64,000 nt of DNA from Istiophorus platypterus (Eukaryota; Chordata; Actinopteri; Istiophoriformes; Istiophoridae): NCBI GenBank assembly GCA_016859345.1, contig CM029134.1, forward strand, positions 12,788,560 to 12,852,559, given 5' to 3'. The notes beneath the pieces were generated by a model. It had not been told where the DNA came from and searched no databases. It saw only the letters and a program-made list of their open reading frames with translations. Shown piece by piece: positions 47,325-61,000 of the stretch. Each line of letters begins with the position of its first letter. Position 1 is the first letter of the stretch. The translations under genes were made by a program, and so were the position numbers.

Positions 47325-47640
47325 AAGCCTGGCTGTTAGCCTGGTCCAGACCAGGCTAGCTAGACAGGATAATCTCCGCAGTAACCTTCATGCCACTGCT
47401 TTCATGAAACTGGCTCACAGCTAAATTAAACCAGGATATTTGAAAAATCCAAGCTTAATCCGCTACCTATGCTTTGTGAAACAGCCCTCTAAATCAGGTA
47501 GACTGCACAGAACAATCCTCCATGGTAATTTATGTGCTTTCTGCTTTTGTGAAACTGAGTCCCGGCTAAATTCAGCCAGGATATCGGAAAGATTCATTTT
47601 TAAATGGCCATCTATGTTCAGGAAAACAGCCTGCAGGAAT
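47325..47640. repeat. Probable DNA-transposon-derived repeat
   Basis: Two loosely repeated units share a GTGAAACTG(G/A) word, a GCTAAATT..(A/C)CCAGGATAT word and CAGCCT-type ends. The AGCCAGGAT word also occurs in the hairpin at 46.3 kb. Confidence 0.35.
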
Positions 47641-47896
47641 AACTCCAGTACATTGAACTACATTACTTATATATTAAACATTTATTCACTTAAATTTCTG
47701 ACTACAATTTTTAGGTTTTCCTCTCTTTCAATCAGAACCATAGAAACGTGTAAAGCTCTTGCATTGGAAAGGAGCAGAATGTGAAAAAATAGCTAAATTT
47801 TGGTGTGTATGTAACCCAAACCATGGGGGAATAACAATATTCTCAAGAAGTTGTAAGAAAAAAAGTACACAATAAGGTACAAAAGGGTGACAACAA

Positions 47897-47902
47897 TTTA
47901 TT
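47897..47902 (-). terminator. Polyadenylation signal (AATAAA) of pola2
   Basis: TTTATT on the plus strand, about 250 bases past the pola2 stop on the minus strand. Confidence 0.6.
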
Positions 47903-48150
47903 GAAAAGAGATTATTTCTGCAGTCTGTCAAGTGACATTCCATCACAGTCCTGAATCCACCAACCAACAGATTTTTCATATAAAAAAGGAACAATGGGCA
48001 AGATTGTTTCAACAGTACTAGAATTGTTTCTTGTTTTACATATTTACATCAGCGGCCAGGAGAGAGCAGTTTGCAAAGCTGGTGGGGAACTGATCCTGGC
48101 TAAGTCGGGTCACCTGAGGTGACAATGAGAATTAAAAGTCCTTATTCCTG

Positions 48151-51100
48151 TTAGATTTTCACCACCTGAGCAGCCAAACAGGGGCTCACTCTTTTCCCGT
48201 TGTCTGATGTGACGCTGCGCTGAATGAGCAGCCTGCTGTAGGTCCCCCCCACCTGGCCTTTGGTCAGCCGTCCAGGATTGACACAAACACAGCCGACCAC
48301 ATCCTGAGGACAGGTGAAGATGAGGTTTTAAAAAAAAAAGGCACATCTGAATAAACAACAAAAACATAGGGTCCTCTTGCGTTCATTAGTGTCAGTCTGA
48401 AGATATAGGCAGACTAAAAATGAACTTCCTGTGAACAAATAACTATGAAAACTGGACTACTTGATGTAAAGGAGAGGTTCACCTTTATAAAGTAGCGCAG
48501 CTCAGAGGGAACGATGAGAACGTCGGGGGTGAGCGGCATCTGACCGAAGCTCTGAAACTTCTCGTAGTCCATGTTAACCTCCTCCACTGGCGGGTACAGC
48601 GGGTAGTAACTTAAAAGTTTACAGAGACACAAGAGTCATTACTGCGGGGCATCCTCGACAACAGAAAGAACAGGTGAACTTTTTAGGACTCCCACCTTCT
48701 CTGGGTCAGCATGTGTTTCAGTATGCGTGAAAATCTTTCTGTTCCAGTGCCACTGCAAACACAAACCAATGTCATTTTTAACACAAGTGCTGTCACTATA
48801 CAGTTCATTTAAGCATTTATAATGTAGTGCAACTGAAGCATCTGTTACTTGAATAAAAACCACTAGAAGTTCAATATGGCTGAAAGCAGGTTTGTTCATG
48901 TGAATAAAAAAACTAAACTAAAAAAAAAAAAAGACAAACAACACATTTTTCTCCCAAATTCAGTTCTGATTGAGCTCCACTGCTGGATGAAGGCACTTAG
49001 TCTTCCTCACCAGCTGATCTCCTCTGCACTCATGTGGAACAGGATATCAGTGGACGTCAAGCCAAAGGTCACACCGTTGATCAGCAGGGTGCAGGGGTCA
49101 GGGACCAGGGTGACACGCTGTAGAGAATGAAGAGAAAACATTTCATGACAATGATCATGATGAGCGATGCTTGCTGTGAATGTCCACAAGCCTGTTGCGT
49201 GTGCGCATAAGCAAGCAATAAACGAAACAGTTGGTTTAGTTCGTGTATAGAATCCTAGTCAGGTCTTTGTGTGTCTGACCTGGGCCTGGTCCTTGCTGAG
49301 GTTTGGCAGGTTGAAGGGAGGCTGCGGGTAGATAAAATGGTGGTGGATGTCCCTCTGGGAGGGCACAAAAACTAGTCGACAGCCAACACTGGATAAAAGA
49401 AAACGTGATGCCTTCATAAGGTCCTTTAAGATGCTCAGGAAGTTCAATAGTGGAATCAGAGTCAGGGGAGATGTGAGATGTACCTTTTGGTGCCCTCCAC
49501 GATGCTTTCCATGCATCTTGAGAAGATGGCCTCAAACATCTCAGTCACCTGGGCTTTCTATTGGAGAAAAAGAAAGATGGCCAAATATATTTGCGAAATA
49601 CAAACTTTAATCCTAAATAAAAGCTCAAGAGTGATTGCAACGAGCGATGCATATGCTGGACAAGGCAATGGAAATTTATAAAGTTCTATGTTTTGATTTT
49701 AGATATGAAGGTTCAAATCACTGAAAACAATAACTATGAGTTCAAAGAGAAGATGGTATTCATGGGGTCAAAAACTGATCGCATCCACTGTTAAACCCAC
49801 CTCAATTTGTTCATGTTTAGAATCCACAAATGGGCCCAGCTGGAGAAAAGAGGGGAGAATTAGGTAACACACATGTAACAGAGTCATATGAGGATTATAA
49901 GCCTATAAAATACTGACTGAGGGGTTTTTATGAGCAACTTTGCGCATCTAGCCACACATGGAGACTGTTTAAGAAATATAGACAAAAGATAATGACACAG
50001 CAGGGAAAAAAAGTGACTATACCAGCAGGCAGACATCAGGACGATCCCTGACTATGACACTGATTAGGTCCAGCAGAGGGTCAAAAGTCAGGCTGTCAGA
50101 AGGGGTGTAAGGTCCACATGCCACCAGCACATTCAATGGCTCTGTAAAATCACGAGGGGGAAAAAGAAGAGAGTACTGATCACTGATGTGAAAGAGACAA
50201 GGAAGGAAAACTATCATAGACACAGGCAGGCTGCACAGTCATGCCTTCATTTTCTACCCAAGTGGTTGTTTTCCAGTGACTAAATAAAGAACATGTTAGT
50301 GCAGAAAACAAAAGTAAAACAAGTCAGTAACAGGATGCTGTGCATAAGCCAACATTGCTCTTACCTTCATCCATCTCCATTGTTATCTCCGAAGTGTAGT
50401 AGGGAAGAGGGACACTCTAAAATAAAACCAAAAACAACAAGCCCATTAACAGAAGATATACTGACAGGCCCGACTGGAACCACCTCATTTTGATTCAAAA
50501 AAAACATTTCAATTAAATGTATCTTTGACTCTGTGTGTCAGCTGACCTCATAGAGTTTGGAGGCCATCAGTTTTTTTCCTGTTGTGTTCATCCCCTCAAT
50601 CACTACCACCTGTTAAAAGAGAACAAACAAGGGGTTGAATCTGTGCTCCAAGATACAGTAACTGAATCTTGGTGCACGGTAGTTTATTACACCGCAGGTA
50701 GGCAGTTATTGATTCTTATGTGGGAACAATTTTTGTCAGAGTTCTCGGTCAGACGCTGGGTTAGTCTCCAGCCCAGGTCCTTGGCATGCTCTCTTATTCT
50801 TGGTGGCCATATAACCTGCTGCACACAGACCTCAGTGCATAGGCAAAGGAGATACCACCACCTTGTGTCTGTTAAACATTTCATTACAGTGTGTGTGCAC
50901 TCTAGTCTAGTGACTCCCAATGGTAAGACTACATGACAGAATGGGGATAATAGCTGTATATAGCTGCAGAGCTGGTGCATTTCTTCGTGGAAAATTATGT
51001 AAAGACATACGATTCAATATATGACATGCGATCTGTGAAAAAAAACCAAATGTCCTTCTGCGCACCTGACCAGGAAAGAGGGAGTATTCTTTGAGCTCTG

Positions 51101-53967
51101 ACAGGTCAACAGGTACTTGCTGACCACCTTGCTCTGGTCCCGTCTCAAACAGAACTGAATGTGCATTCAGTTTGCCATTACTGTCACAGCAAATTTGTCC
51201 AAGTACTGTTATAATGTCCTAGCGATGGAGAGAAAGAAAAACAGCCAACTGAGCAGTCAGGTAATAATTATAAAAAAAAGACAATACTTAGCATTAGCCA
51301 GCAAACAAATGTGGGTAACACAGTAAAAGCCCAGCTGCTACAAATAAGGCAAATATTGAAATATGGCAAATATTGCCAATATCGAGGCAAATATCATCCA
51401 CATCCTGAGACATTTTTACAAAAGTTTTATAATAAATCTATGACTAATATTTGCCTGAATAATAGTTCTAGTAAATCAGTAGTGCATTACAGTGTACAAA
51501 GATTAGCAGTTAACCTGCTCACATTAGTAAACATGTAGGCCAATTTGATGATTTTAAAGGTTTTCAACAACAGTAACACTTTTATACCTGCGCAGGCAGA
51601 GAGACAGGAGAGAAGTCTTCAATGCTGAAGTGAGACTTGAGGCTCTCTCCCAGCTCCTCTATCTTCTCTGACAACACTGGGGAAGAGAAAAGCAAAAATC
51701 TGTAACACAGGCTGCAGTCGTTTGTACTGCCTCTATTTATCTGATCTGGATTTTCAGTTGCCTTTAATGTATGTTTTTTTGGCATCTATACATTTAAAGT
51801 TACCTCTATTGTTTGACCTACTGGATTGATGACCATGAATAAGTCTGTATGGCTACACACCGTTTCGGATATCTCGCAGCCTCTGGAACATGTACTTATA
51901 GCTGCTGTGGAGAGAGTCTTCGGGACCTTCCAGCAGCTCCAGCTGGATGCCTGCACCTGGAGCCTTCCTGCCAACCCAGCGGGTGCCCTGTACAGCCCCG
52001 AATGTAACCACCACCTCCCCTTTCGCTACTCGCTGGCTGTACTTCTGTGAGGGAGTTGCACTGTAAGAGAGAAGGAGAGGTAAAGAGAGAGAGAGAAAAA
52101 TGGGAAAAATAGGCAGAGGTGAGTCATCGTGCATTAACTGTCCATATCATCAAGTCATTCAGTCTAGGAGGTAAAATCTTTAGATCTTTCAGTGTCAAGG
52201 CTCCAAGAATATATCTTCAAGTGAAACTGTGTAATATATCTGAAAATTTATTATAAGAAAAAGGGTCCAATTAAAGACTTCTCATATGACTATCATACAA
52301 CTCATGCTTATTAAATGTTCGAGGATCTTTTCTGAAATAAAAGTTTACTATTAATGTGAAATGAAGAACAAAATAATAGCAAAAATTATGAGAAAAAAAC
52401 ATTTGGAAGGTGTGTTGTTTCTAATCAGCAGACAAACATCAAGAACAAGAAGCACAACATGTTTGTAGGGATTTGCCTGTTTTCCAACAGCTCACTGACT
52501 GTTGGTCTGCACTGCTGAATACCTGGGAGAGAAGCTGGCAGGAGACAGCCTCAGACCTGGACTGGCCAGCAGAGCCACACTCCTCTTTGAATGAGGGTGT
52601 TCAGGGGTGGTCAGTGCTCGTTTCTGAGAGCCCTGCAGGAAAAACATAAACAAACATGATCAAACCAGAGCACACTAAGTGAGCAACATTTTGTAAAATT
52701 TTCTATGTACAGAAAACTAGCATACTCTGAGACAGTGTATGGATAGGTCGTGAGTGACACCTACAGTAATCCCTCTTAAGTTTAAAACTGCAGAGCTAAA
52801 CAGAACAGAGTAAAAGTTCTATTGTCAAAATTGACCTTGGCTGGGGTAGAGTAGGAATCTAGTAGACTGTCCTCCTCTTCCTCGGCTTTGATTCTGAATA
52901 AATTAAATCAAGGTCTGTAACACAATGGTGATATCATGAAAACAGGTTAACCTCAGTAGGAGAAGCTGGTGAACAGTTGAGTGTGTTTTTTTTTTTTTCC
53001 TGAGCGTTTACTCTGAAGGATACAATTCCTCCAGAGAGTGAAGGTCTCTGGTTCTGTTAGTAGTTTCTTCTTTCCTGAAGCTTGGTTTGGATTTCGGCTT
53101 CTTGTTTAACACCTGCAAACAAAACAGACTCACGCTGTAAATACAGACTGGTTTCCTGACTCACAAAAGGTAAGGGCGGTGAATGAACGGAGTAGTGAGA
53201 GAAGCCCCAACCAAATCACACTCGTACAGAAAGGGCTGAGTCAGAGGAAAAACACTTGGAAAATATTATCACGGTCAGCCTGTCACCTCATGTTCGAAGT
53301 GCTCCAGAGTTTCCATGGTGAGTTTTAATCCTTTTTTTGTGGTGCTGTAGGCCACCCACTCCAGAACCATGTCGTACGCCTGTATCCTGCTACAAATGCA
53401 CTGCTCCACCACTGAGGGACAGAAGAGACATGAGGGAAAGGAAGGAGAGTCAGTGCAGGTAAAGGGAAGTTGCAAATAAACTGGGGCAAGATAAATGTGA
53501 CAACGCTGAAAATAACACTGTAAATCAGAGGATGGCGAGAATTTGATGAAGGACGGACATTTAACAATGGTTTGCATGTAATATAAGATGTGCATAAGTC
53601 TTAAGCTCTTTAGATGTTTGGATTCATATAATAGTCAGAAAGGCGTCTGACATACAGCCATAGTCACAAAGAGCCATCTTCAGGAGGCACAAACATCAAC
53701 AACACCAACTGTAATTTGTGACATATTACAACCTAACAGCACATGACACAAAACATAACAAAGAACTATGAAAATGCAGTACAGTCACAAGGTTGCATCC
53801 TATTCTCTGGCTGTCTCTACTGCTACCGGCCACTTAGCTACTTCCCTGCTGGGAGAAGGATCAGCGGAGATGAGCCACTTACTCTTGTCGAGGACGGAGT
53901 CGTCGTGGCAGGGCACGTCGAACACCTCCAGCTCGGACTTCAGGCTTTCTGCGGTCACCAGCGCCAT
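48151..53967 (-). CDS. pola2: DNA polymerase alpha accessory subunit B (POLA2)
   Basis: The B subunit of DNA polymerase alpha-primase, which tethers the catalytic subunit and helps start DNA synthesis in the nucleus. Coding exons, 5' to 3': 53883-53967, 53287-53411, 53012-53112, 52836-52893, 52523-52632, 51861-52060, 51588-51676, 51066-51218, 50547-50609, 50365-50416, 50023-50141, 49801-49839, 49484-49557, 49280-49388, 49011-49117, 48696-48752, 48483-48609, 48151-48303. All GT-AG with matching phase: 606 aa (human 598). Recognisable parts include the N-terminal helical domain, the Ser/Thr/Pro linker (SYSTPAK, KRALTTPE, SATPSQKYSQRVAKGEV), the OB-fold (DLSELKEYSLFPGQVVVIEG), and the phosphoesterase-like domain (VACGPYTPSDSLTFDPLLDL, RPDVCLL, LVFVPSQRDIHHHFIYPQPP). 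The end is GGTYSRLLIQRSV and AAQVVKI. The ATG context ACAATGGCG is good. The catalytic metal residues of true phosphoesterases are not kept in this family. Confidence 0.97.
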
Positions 53968-54245
53968 TGTTGTACACTTGTGTCGTAAAGACGTACGAGG
54001 GCCAAAGTAGTAAGATCCCGCGTAACGTTAGCTTTGCTCTCACTTCATAACAACGCCGCGCAGACGACTCTCTGGACGACGGGGGACCGACCGACACTGG
54101 CTACGACGGTTAGCTCCGAGCTGGTTTTGGTGGAAGATGCGAGAACTATGAACGAACCCGGTCGACATTAGTCGCGCTTTTCATTTTACCGCGAAAATAA
54201 GCGCTTACGGCGTCGGCGGCCGGAACTTACGTCACACCGGAAAAG
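53883..54245 (-). promoter_or_regulatory. CpG-rich promoter and first exon of pola2
   Basis: High CpG from the first exon up to about 54.24 kb, then an abrupt change to a long (ATT)n array. No TATA box is seen. Confidence 0.65.
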
Positions 54246-54306
54246 GGTAGCGGTGCCAAAAAGATAAAAGCCTCTCCTGCCCCCTGGTGTCCCCTGTGAG
54301 AATTTC

Positions 54307-54339
<33 letters not shown>

Positions 54340-54364
54340 ATTATTATTATTATTATTATTAGTT

Positions 54365-54418
<54 letters not shown>

Positions 54419-54440
54419 GTTGTTGTTGTTGTTGTTGTTT
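54307..54440. repeat. Compound (TTA)n(GTT)n microsatellite
   Basis: Two (ATT)n arrays with small interruptions, then seven or so GTT units, about 340 bases upstream of the pola2 start. Confidence 0.95.
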
Positions 54441-55096
54441 TCCTTAACCAGTTTGGTTTTCCCAATTAAACTCCAAACAACAGCACGAACCAAAGAACTA
54501 TACAATGCAACGTTCCGGTATCAGTAAAGAGTGTGCACACAACAGACGACCATATTGCTTATTTAGGGTTAAATAAGCGAAAGAAAATGCAGGCAAAAAT
54601 GCCTAAAATATGGTGGTTCCAGCTTGTCGAATTTGAGAATTTCCTTCTTTCTCTGTCCTACGTTGTAGTTAATCGTGTGGGCTTTTCGAGTGTTGGCTGA
54701 ACCAAACAAGATGTTTAATGATGTCATCTGGTGCTGCAGGATATTGTCATAGATATATATCACTGTTTCTCGATGACCGATCAATTAATCCTGGAAATGA
54801 CCAGAAGAAGAATAAAAACTGAGAATATCAATAGAAGCAGCCCCAATATAGATTTTGGAACAATTTCAATCTTATAACAGTAAAACACAATCACATCTGG
54901 TGTAACAAACAAACTGTTATTATGGCATTGTATTTTTAAATAAAAGCTTAAATAAATAGCCATTTTTTTTATCACCGGTGAATTTACGACAAGTGCTACT
55001 ACCAAGCTTTAAACTCCCTAAAAATATTATCATTTTAGAGGTAACCGCTTCTGCTGGCTTTGAACAAAACAAAAATATTTCAAGACAAAGGCAGTC
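54441..55096. other. Spacer between pola2 and the TOP6BL-like gene
   Basis: AT-rich with no recognised coding frame. It should include the 3' UTR of the TOP6BL-like gene, whose poly(A) signal I could not fix (an ATTAAA variant is at about 54711 on the minus strand). Confidence 0.4.
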
Positions 55097-58000
55097 TCAG
55101 ATTTCTCTCCTGGGGGGACCATCGCTCTCAGGATGTTCTTCTATCTGTGGAGGTGATGATATAGTTTTTAGATTATGGTACAAATTTAGATGGCTAACAG
55201 GAATGAAGAGCTGCCATAGGAACTGGTTGGTTTCAGTGAACATCCCACTCACTTGAGCAGAGTAGCACCTGCCCCTGGGGGTGAATTTCCATGTCGTCAC
55301 TCTCCTCAGAGATTCACAGAGGTAGGCCGACAGTTCATGAGTGTCATGCACCTGACGAACAGTGATCATGTCTGACATTTGTATCATAATCAACAAGAAT
55401 GGAAGTATTTACAGTATAGCTGCTAACATCCCTGCATGGTTGGTTTTTACATCATGGCCTGTGAAAGTAAAGAGAAATTTCATTTTTTCACACCTTCATG
55501 CTGTTCAGGCAGGCATTTCTGAAGTGCATGTTACAGCTGCAGCTCACGATACTGATGGTCGAACTAAGGATCACCTCGACAGCTGAACGGAGCTTCTCTT
55601 GGTTCTTTCATGTCACACAATACAAACAATTAATGACTAGTTTAATAAATGACTAGTTTCATTATTCAGTTGATGAATAAGAACATCAAAATGTAATGAA
55701 AAATACTGTCACATCTCCCAGGACACAAAGTGACATGTTTGTAGTGCTTGTTATGGCCGACCATCAGTCCAAAATTCAAAGATATTCTATTTATAATGAA
55801 ATATGGCATATCAACTGGCAAATTTGAGAACAAAGAGATTTTTGCCTTCTTTTCTTGATAAACAACTTCGATTGAATTGACAAAACTGCTGCACTCATTC
55901 TTGATTAGTAAAATACAAACCTCTACACAACATTATATAAAAATAGTAGGGTAGTTGGTGTGCATATATTTAGCTCAAACTTGCCTTTTTTCTGCGATTT
56001 TGGTCTTTCAGTGTGTTCTGTATCTCAGTCTGCAGGGCTTTTGTGACTGTGTGTCTGTTGTTGCTTAGAATATCCTCCAGGTGGTGCTCTATCAATGCCT
56101 CTGTAACTGTAAGAGGATCACATACATCCCAGTCAGCCCTCTAGCTTAAATAGTAACTTATCCTTGTATTCAGCTGTAGCATAACAAATGAAGAGGGGTT
56201 ATGTGCCGCCCAGTGTTTTGATATTCTACATGATGAAGTTGTCTCTCACCCATAACATCAGAGAGCTGGGAGGTGAAGGGGTCACTGTGCTGCAGGAAGA
56301 TGAAAAGCAGCAGGCTCTGCTGCACTGTGGGAAAACTTGCTTTTTCCTCCAAGTTTTCATGCTCTACTTTGTACACAGTGCCACCGCTGAGCACAAGATC
56401 TGCAGAAGTTGTTTAAACATGTTTGTTTTTTTTAACAAAATAGATCATGAGGCAGAGATGGGAGGCAAACATGATTATTAGTGTAAATATCTTTGATGAT
56501 TATAACAGCAAGTCTACACAGGTTGAAGGCATACTGGTATAATCCCAAAAAATGGTAAATGCAGAGTTGGGTTGGGCACGTAATTGTTATAATGGCCGAT
56601 TTTACAGTTTTAATCATTTCATGCCTGAGTAAAGAGAGAGAGGGAGTGAGAGAGGATCTTCTCTCTAACAGCCAGAGACTGAGGCTGACTTTACTATGGG
56701 ACCTCTTTTTTAACTTTATATTATGTATCATGAATGAATAAGCTACTTGTAATTCATGTGAACCTGTGGTTGTGAATTATTTTGCATTACACAAGAGGAA
56801 AAACATAATGAAACAACAGTTTCTGAGAAATCAGCCTTTTTTGTTTTAACATCCTGATCTCACCACAGGTAACTGCACTGTGCTATACTGTATTGCCTCC
56901 CACTGTCTGTGCAAGACCGTTATCATGCGATGATTAATCTTGGTTCCCACATTAAAGTGTCTCCTTAAAGTTAATCAGTTTAACCCAATCACCTCTCTCA
57001 AACATGACTGGGTAGTCTGACTCCTAGACGTTGTCAAGTCTTGAATTAATTGAACTGAAAGAAAATAGTGTGTTATTCCAGGACTAAATGAACAATCAAA
57101 TTAAACATGCAATAAGGCTGATTTTAATTCAAATATGATGACTGTTGTCTGGACACACATAGATTATTTCCTTGACTTTTTCTCTAGCCCCCACCACCAC
57201 ATTGGTAATTGGTCCTCTCACTTCTCTTTTAGTTTAATATTTTGTTTTTAATAGCATTTCTTGAAAACTATTGGAGGGCATACTACAAAATTTGGTAAAC
57301 ATATTCATATCCTCCTCAGGACGAATTCTGGCAACCAAACCCACTTAATTAAGGTCAAGGACGTAAATGGTCAAAGAAAAATATGAAAAGTTTAAACACT
57401 GATATCTAGTATAAAACACTAAGGGAACCAGAGCTTCAAGTGTCAATTCCAAACACATGGTAAGCCCTTTCTCCAACCAAAATTCCACATGAAAATTTTC
57501 TGCTGAGAGTTTTTTGAGATGTGAGCATAAGAAACACTACTCCTTGCATGAGAATTCAATGTTTGCAATCAACATAAACAACACATTATTTGCATATGAA
57601 CATAATTCATAGGAGACAGATCTGTAAAATGCGATGAAAATCCTCACTGCTGGCCCAGACTTGCAATGCTGTTACAAGATGGAAAGCTTGCCATCCATTC
57701 CTTTCAAGTGCTGTCACTTCTGAGCTTTTTGTTATTGTGCTAAATGATTTTTTTTTTAACTTCTTCCATTGTTGCGCCTTGTTTTATTCCTCTGGTTTAA
57801 ATTATGGCCTTCATATAATTCATCAAGGTTTTTATAAGATGCTCTGGGCCATGGCTGTGTGCACATTTTCTCACAAATAAACACAGATGGTTTAAATTAG
57901 TATTCATCAACTCAAATGTCATAGGAAGTAAATAACTCACATTTTAAGTGTTGAATTACTTTTAAAGCAGGATTAACCGTCATGCATTTTAGACTCACAC

Positions 58001-61000
58001 TAGATTCAATTACACCCTGTCCAGGAAAACTGACCCTTGCAGTTCTTTTGACAAAAAACCTGATTGTAGTTTACCTTTGAAAGAGGAGCAGTAAAGGTTG
58101 TGCAGGCTCAGTTCTTCACAGTCAAGATGAGCAGGGAGGTTCTGGAAGAAGGGGTAATGGCCTATAACAGGAACATTACTGTGGCTGTAGACCAACACCT
58201 AAACACATGTGGAGTCAAGGAAGACTAATCCTAACCAGATGCTTTAATCACATCCATTCAGTATATGCAAATGAGCAGATGTTCTACTCTTTTTTCTAAG
58301 TAAATGTCTGAGCTCCTCTGGTTAGACAAGCCCAACAGCAAAGGAAACTCATTTTTATTGCTGGTATCATGATTTTCAGTCTTGTGTGTCTTGTCATTAG
58401 CTCTAAGTGATGGGTTCAACATAGATTGGCCAGTAAAAGAGCTTTACCTTTAGGCTACACTCCCTCCTCACCATGACAGTCGAGTACAATGTCCACATTA
58501 ATGTTACATTATAGCACCAATCTATTGATTTCCCACGCCATCTAACGCTGCCAGTATACTCTGCTGCCATTAAACAACTGTCTGACATCAGATTGGAGGG
58601 GGGACTGTGTCTTACCATTTCGTAACTTCCTTAAACCTAAAATGCAGCTGCTGTACAGAGGTCAAAAGTAGGTTCGGTTTAAACTTCTCTCTCAACTTCT
58701 CTTTCCAATGGTAATACAACCATCCGTGGCACTTTCCATGGAAACAACCAAGTGCAATGCTATAAATGTCTTCCAGGAGGGAGGGATTGTTTGAAATGTA
58801 CAGTAATCCCCATATTTCAACAATACTGCATCTCCCCCTTACTGTCCTACAAAATTCTCACAACACTTGTGTTTTTGTCATTTCGGGGAACAAGTTTAAA
58901 CACATTTGGTTTCCAACATGGTTGGACCAAAAATGTTACTAAGTAAATTCCTATCATGATACAAACTCATGAAATAGATTAATTCCCAAATACTCGAACC
59001 CCTTCAGTTGCGGTAGTGACTCACTTTGCAACCAAAGGAAGCATGTCATTATTATCGAGCATAGCACCACGGCCCTAGGCTTTGAGGTACGTGCTTTAAG
59101 CCCTGCTATCACAATCTACTGCAAATGGTCCCAGTGTACACTAGGATGCAAGCTGAGCCACGTTCACCTGCAAAAACAGGGACACAGTACAGAGGCCACT
59201 ATACTGGATCCTGTCTACATCTAGGCCTAGAGACTCTGTTTCTGCCAATAACAACCAGAAAATCAGCAAAGGATATTTGTATGTGAGTGAGCTGGGTTGC
59301 CAGATTGGGGTACTGCAGCACACAGGGGCTAAGTAGTGTAATTAGCTGAATACTGAGCTCCCCGTACAGGCCCTGATCCATGACTTGTGGTGGGATATTG
59401 AGTGGCAACCTGGCTCCAAGTACTGGGTGTCCTCCCTGACACCACGACCCTTTCTTCAAACATTCTGGAGGCCTTTGAACCCAAGTAGAGAGAATCACTT
59501 TCTGCATACAAAAGCACGCATTACATTACACACAGCAGTATTTTTGAGGTTTTGTTCAGCATTGATATGTGAGGATCAAACCCTTTTACAGTAGACATCT
59601 TTAATTTTTCCTCCCCAAGCTACACATTAAATATTATTAAAAACAGCATTACTGACTGTGTATTACATGTGACATCCAAGTTCACTGATGGGTTGGCTGC
59701 CTGTGCAATTTTACTTTTGTTTTTCACTCTGCAAGAAAATGAACACGACAGTATTTCCTTAAACATGACAGTATTTCATAAAAACAGATGGTGACACTGC
59801 TAGTGCTAATTTTAAGTTTATGAGCCTCCCTATACCCATGGGGAGTAACTAGAGTAGTGAGCTTGTCCTTTGTGGTTGTTATGTTGAAAAACCTACAGCC
59901 ACAGATGTTTCAAGACATAATTAAAATTTGATTTACTGTGCTGTGTAAGGCTGGTTTTTAATTTAACATTTCAAAATTACTTTGTCACAAATACATTAAA
60001 ACAGCGTAATGCACTGTGACTGCATAGGTCAAAAGATATAGCGTTTGTTACGTTTAACAAAAATTTAATATAAAAACAAAGTTCTGAATTTACCTGCTCT
60101 ATTCTGACTTCATATATCAACAGATCAACATCAGGCAGGCTCTCCACGATTAACCAGAATGATAGCTTTGCATTGTTGCAGTCGTACCTGAATTCTTGTT
60201 GGAGGATCTGCTGGTTGAACTTGAATTTGAGGTGGATATGAATCTGTGAAATTTAAAAAAGCGTTTTTAATAAAATTTTGCAAACTATCTTAGCATATGA
60301 CTGTGGCTAGGCAACCAGATCCTTTCATACCCCTGCATTAGCCAGACTGTATATGCGTAAGAATGCCTCTATATGAGCTTGCCACTCTGGACTGAAAAGG
60401 CTTGCATCTTTCATCTGCACAGTGCAAAGAAATTAGCAGAGAGATGTGTCACTCACAACATCGCTGTGATCATCTATCACTAATGAAATCTGAAAGGAAA
60501 TGCATGAAAATCACACTCAAAATTTGGTTCCATTTGAGTCTTATGTAGCTCCATTTACTGACATCTAGGTAGTAATCCCAAAAAGATACTGTAGTTTAGG
60601 CTAATTGTAGACAAATAAGTTGCTGTAGACCTTAAGGAAGTAGATTCAATACCCAGCCTGCAATATCAGTTATTATTTTTCAGGCCAAAAGGATCACCGT
60701 TTTTGTACCTGAAATGACAGGAGTATTCTGAGGGAACCATACAGATCAGTGAAGGCACATAGCTCCTCAGGGTCAGGCTCAGGACTTGACCAGTCAAAAG
60801 GAAAAATGCTCTCCTTTAAATCTGTGAGAACTAATGTAGCAAAAAGTGGTTATATAGTGCACAGAAGCTGAAGGTGTGTGCATATATTGAGTGTGTATAC
60901 ATACCAGGTTGGAGAGCTTTCATTTTAATCCCTATGCACCAGGGCCCAGCAGCTGCAACTGCACAACAAATAGGAGTGCTGTTTCAACACCCTGTAGTTT

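Larger units (their letters stand above)
46082..47880. other. Convergent intergenic region with hairpin and repeat fragments
   Basis: Lies between the 3' ends of the kizuna-like gene and pola2. No exon is recognised. Contains an inverted repeat (46312-46397) and a segment of related TAAATT.AGCCAGGATAT words (47325-47640). Confidence 0.5.

Noticed and set aside
54232..54465. Minus-strand frame coding runs of Ile and Asn
   Set aside because: It is the translation of the (TTA)n microsatellite.
58200..58208. AC end for the U12 intron (classic AT-AC)
   Set aside because: Splicing at that AC would put the next exon in a frame with an early stop; the AG end keeps the conserved reading frame.
59141..59323. 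Minus-strand 60-codon frame ending at a CAG/GTGAAC donor, considered as another exon
   Set aside because: It overlaps the 59277-59501 exon in a different frame and falls inside the U12 intron; the main exon chain is in frame without it.
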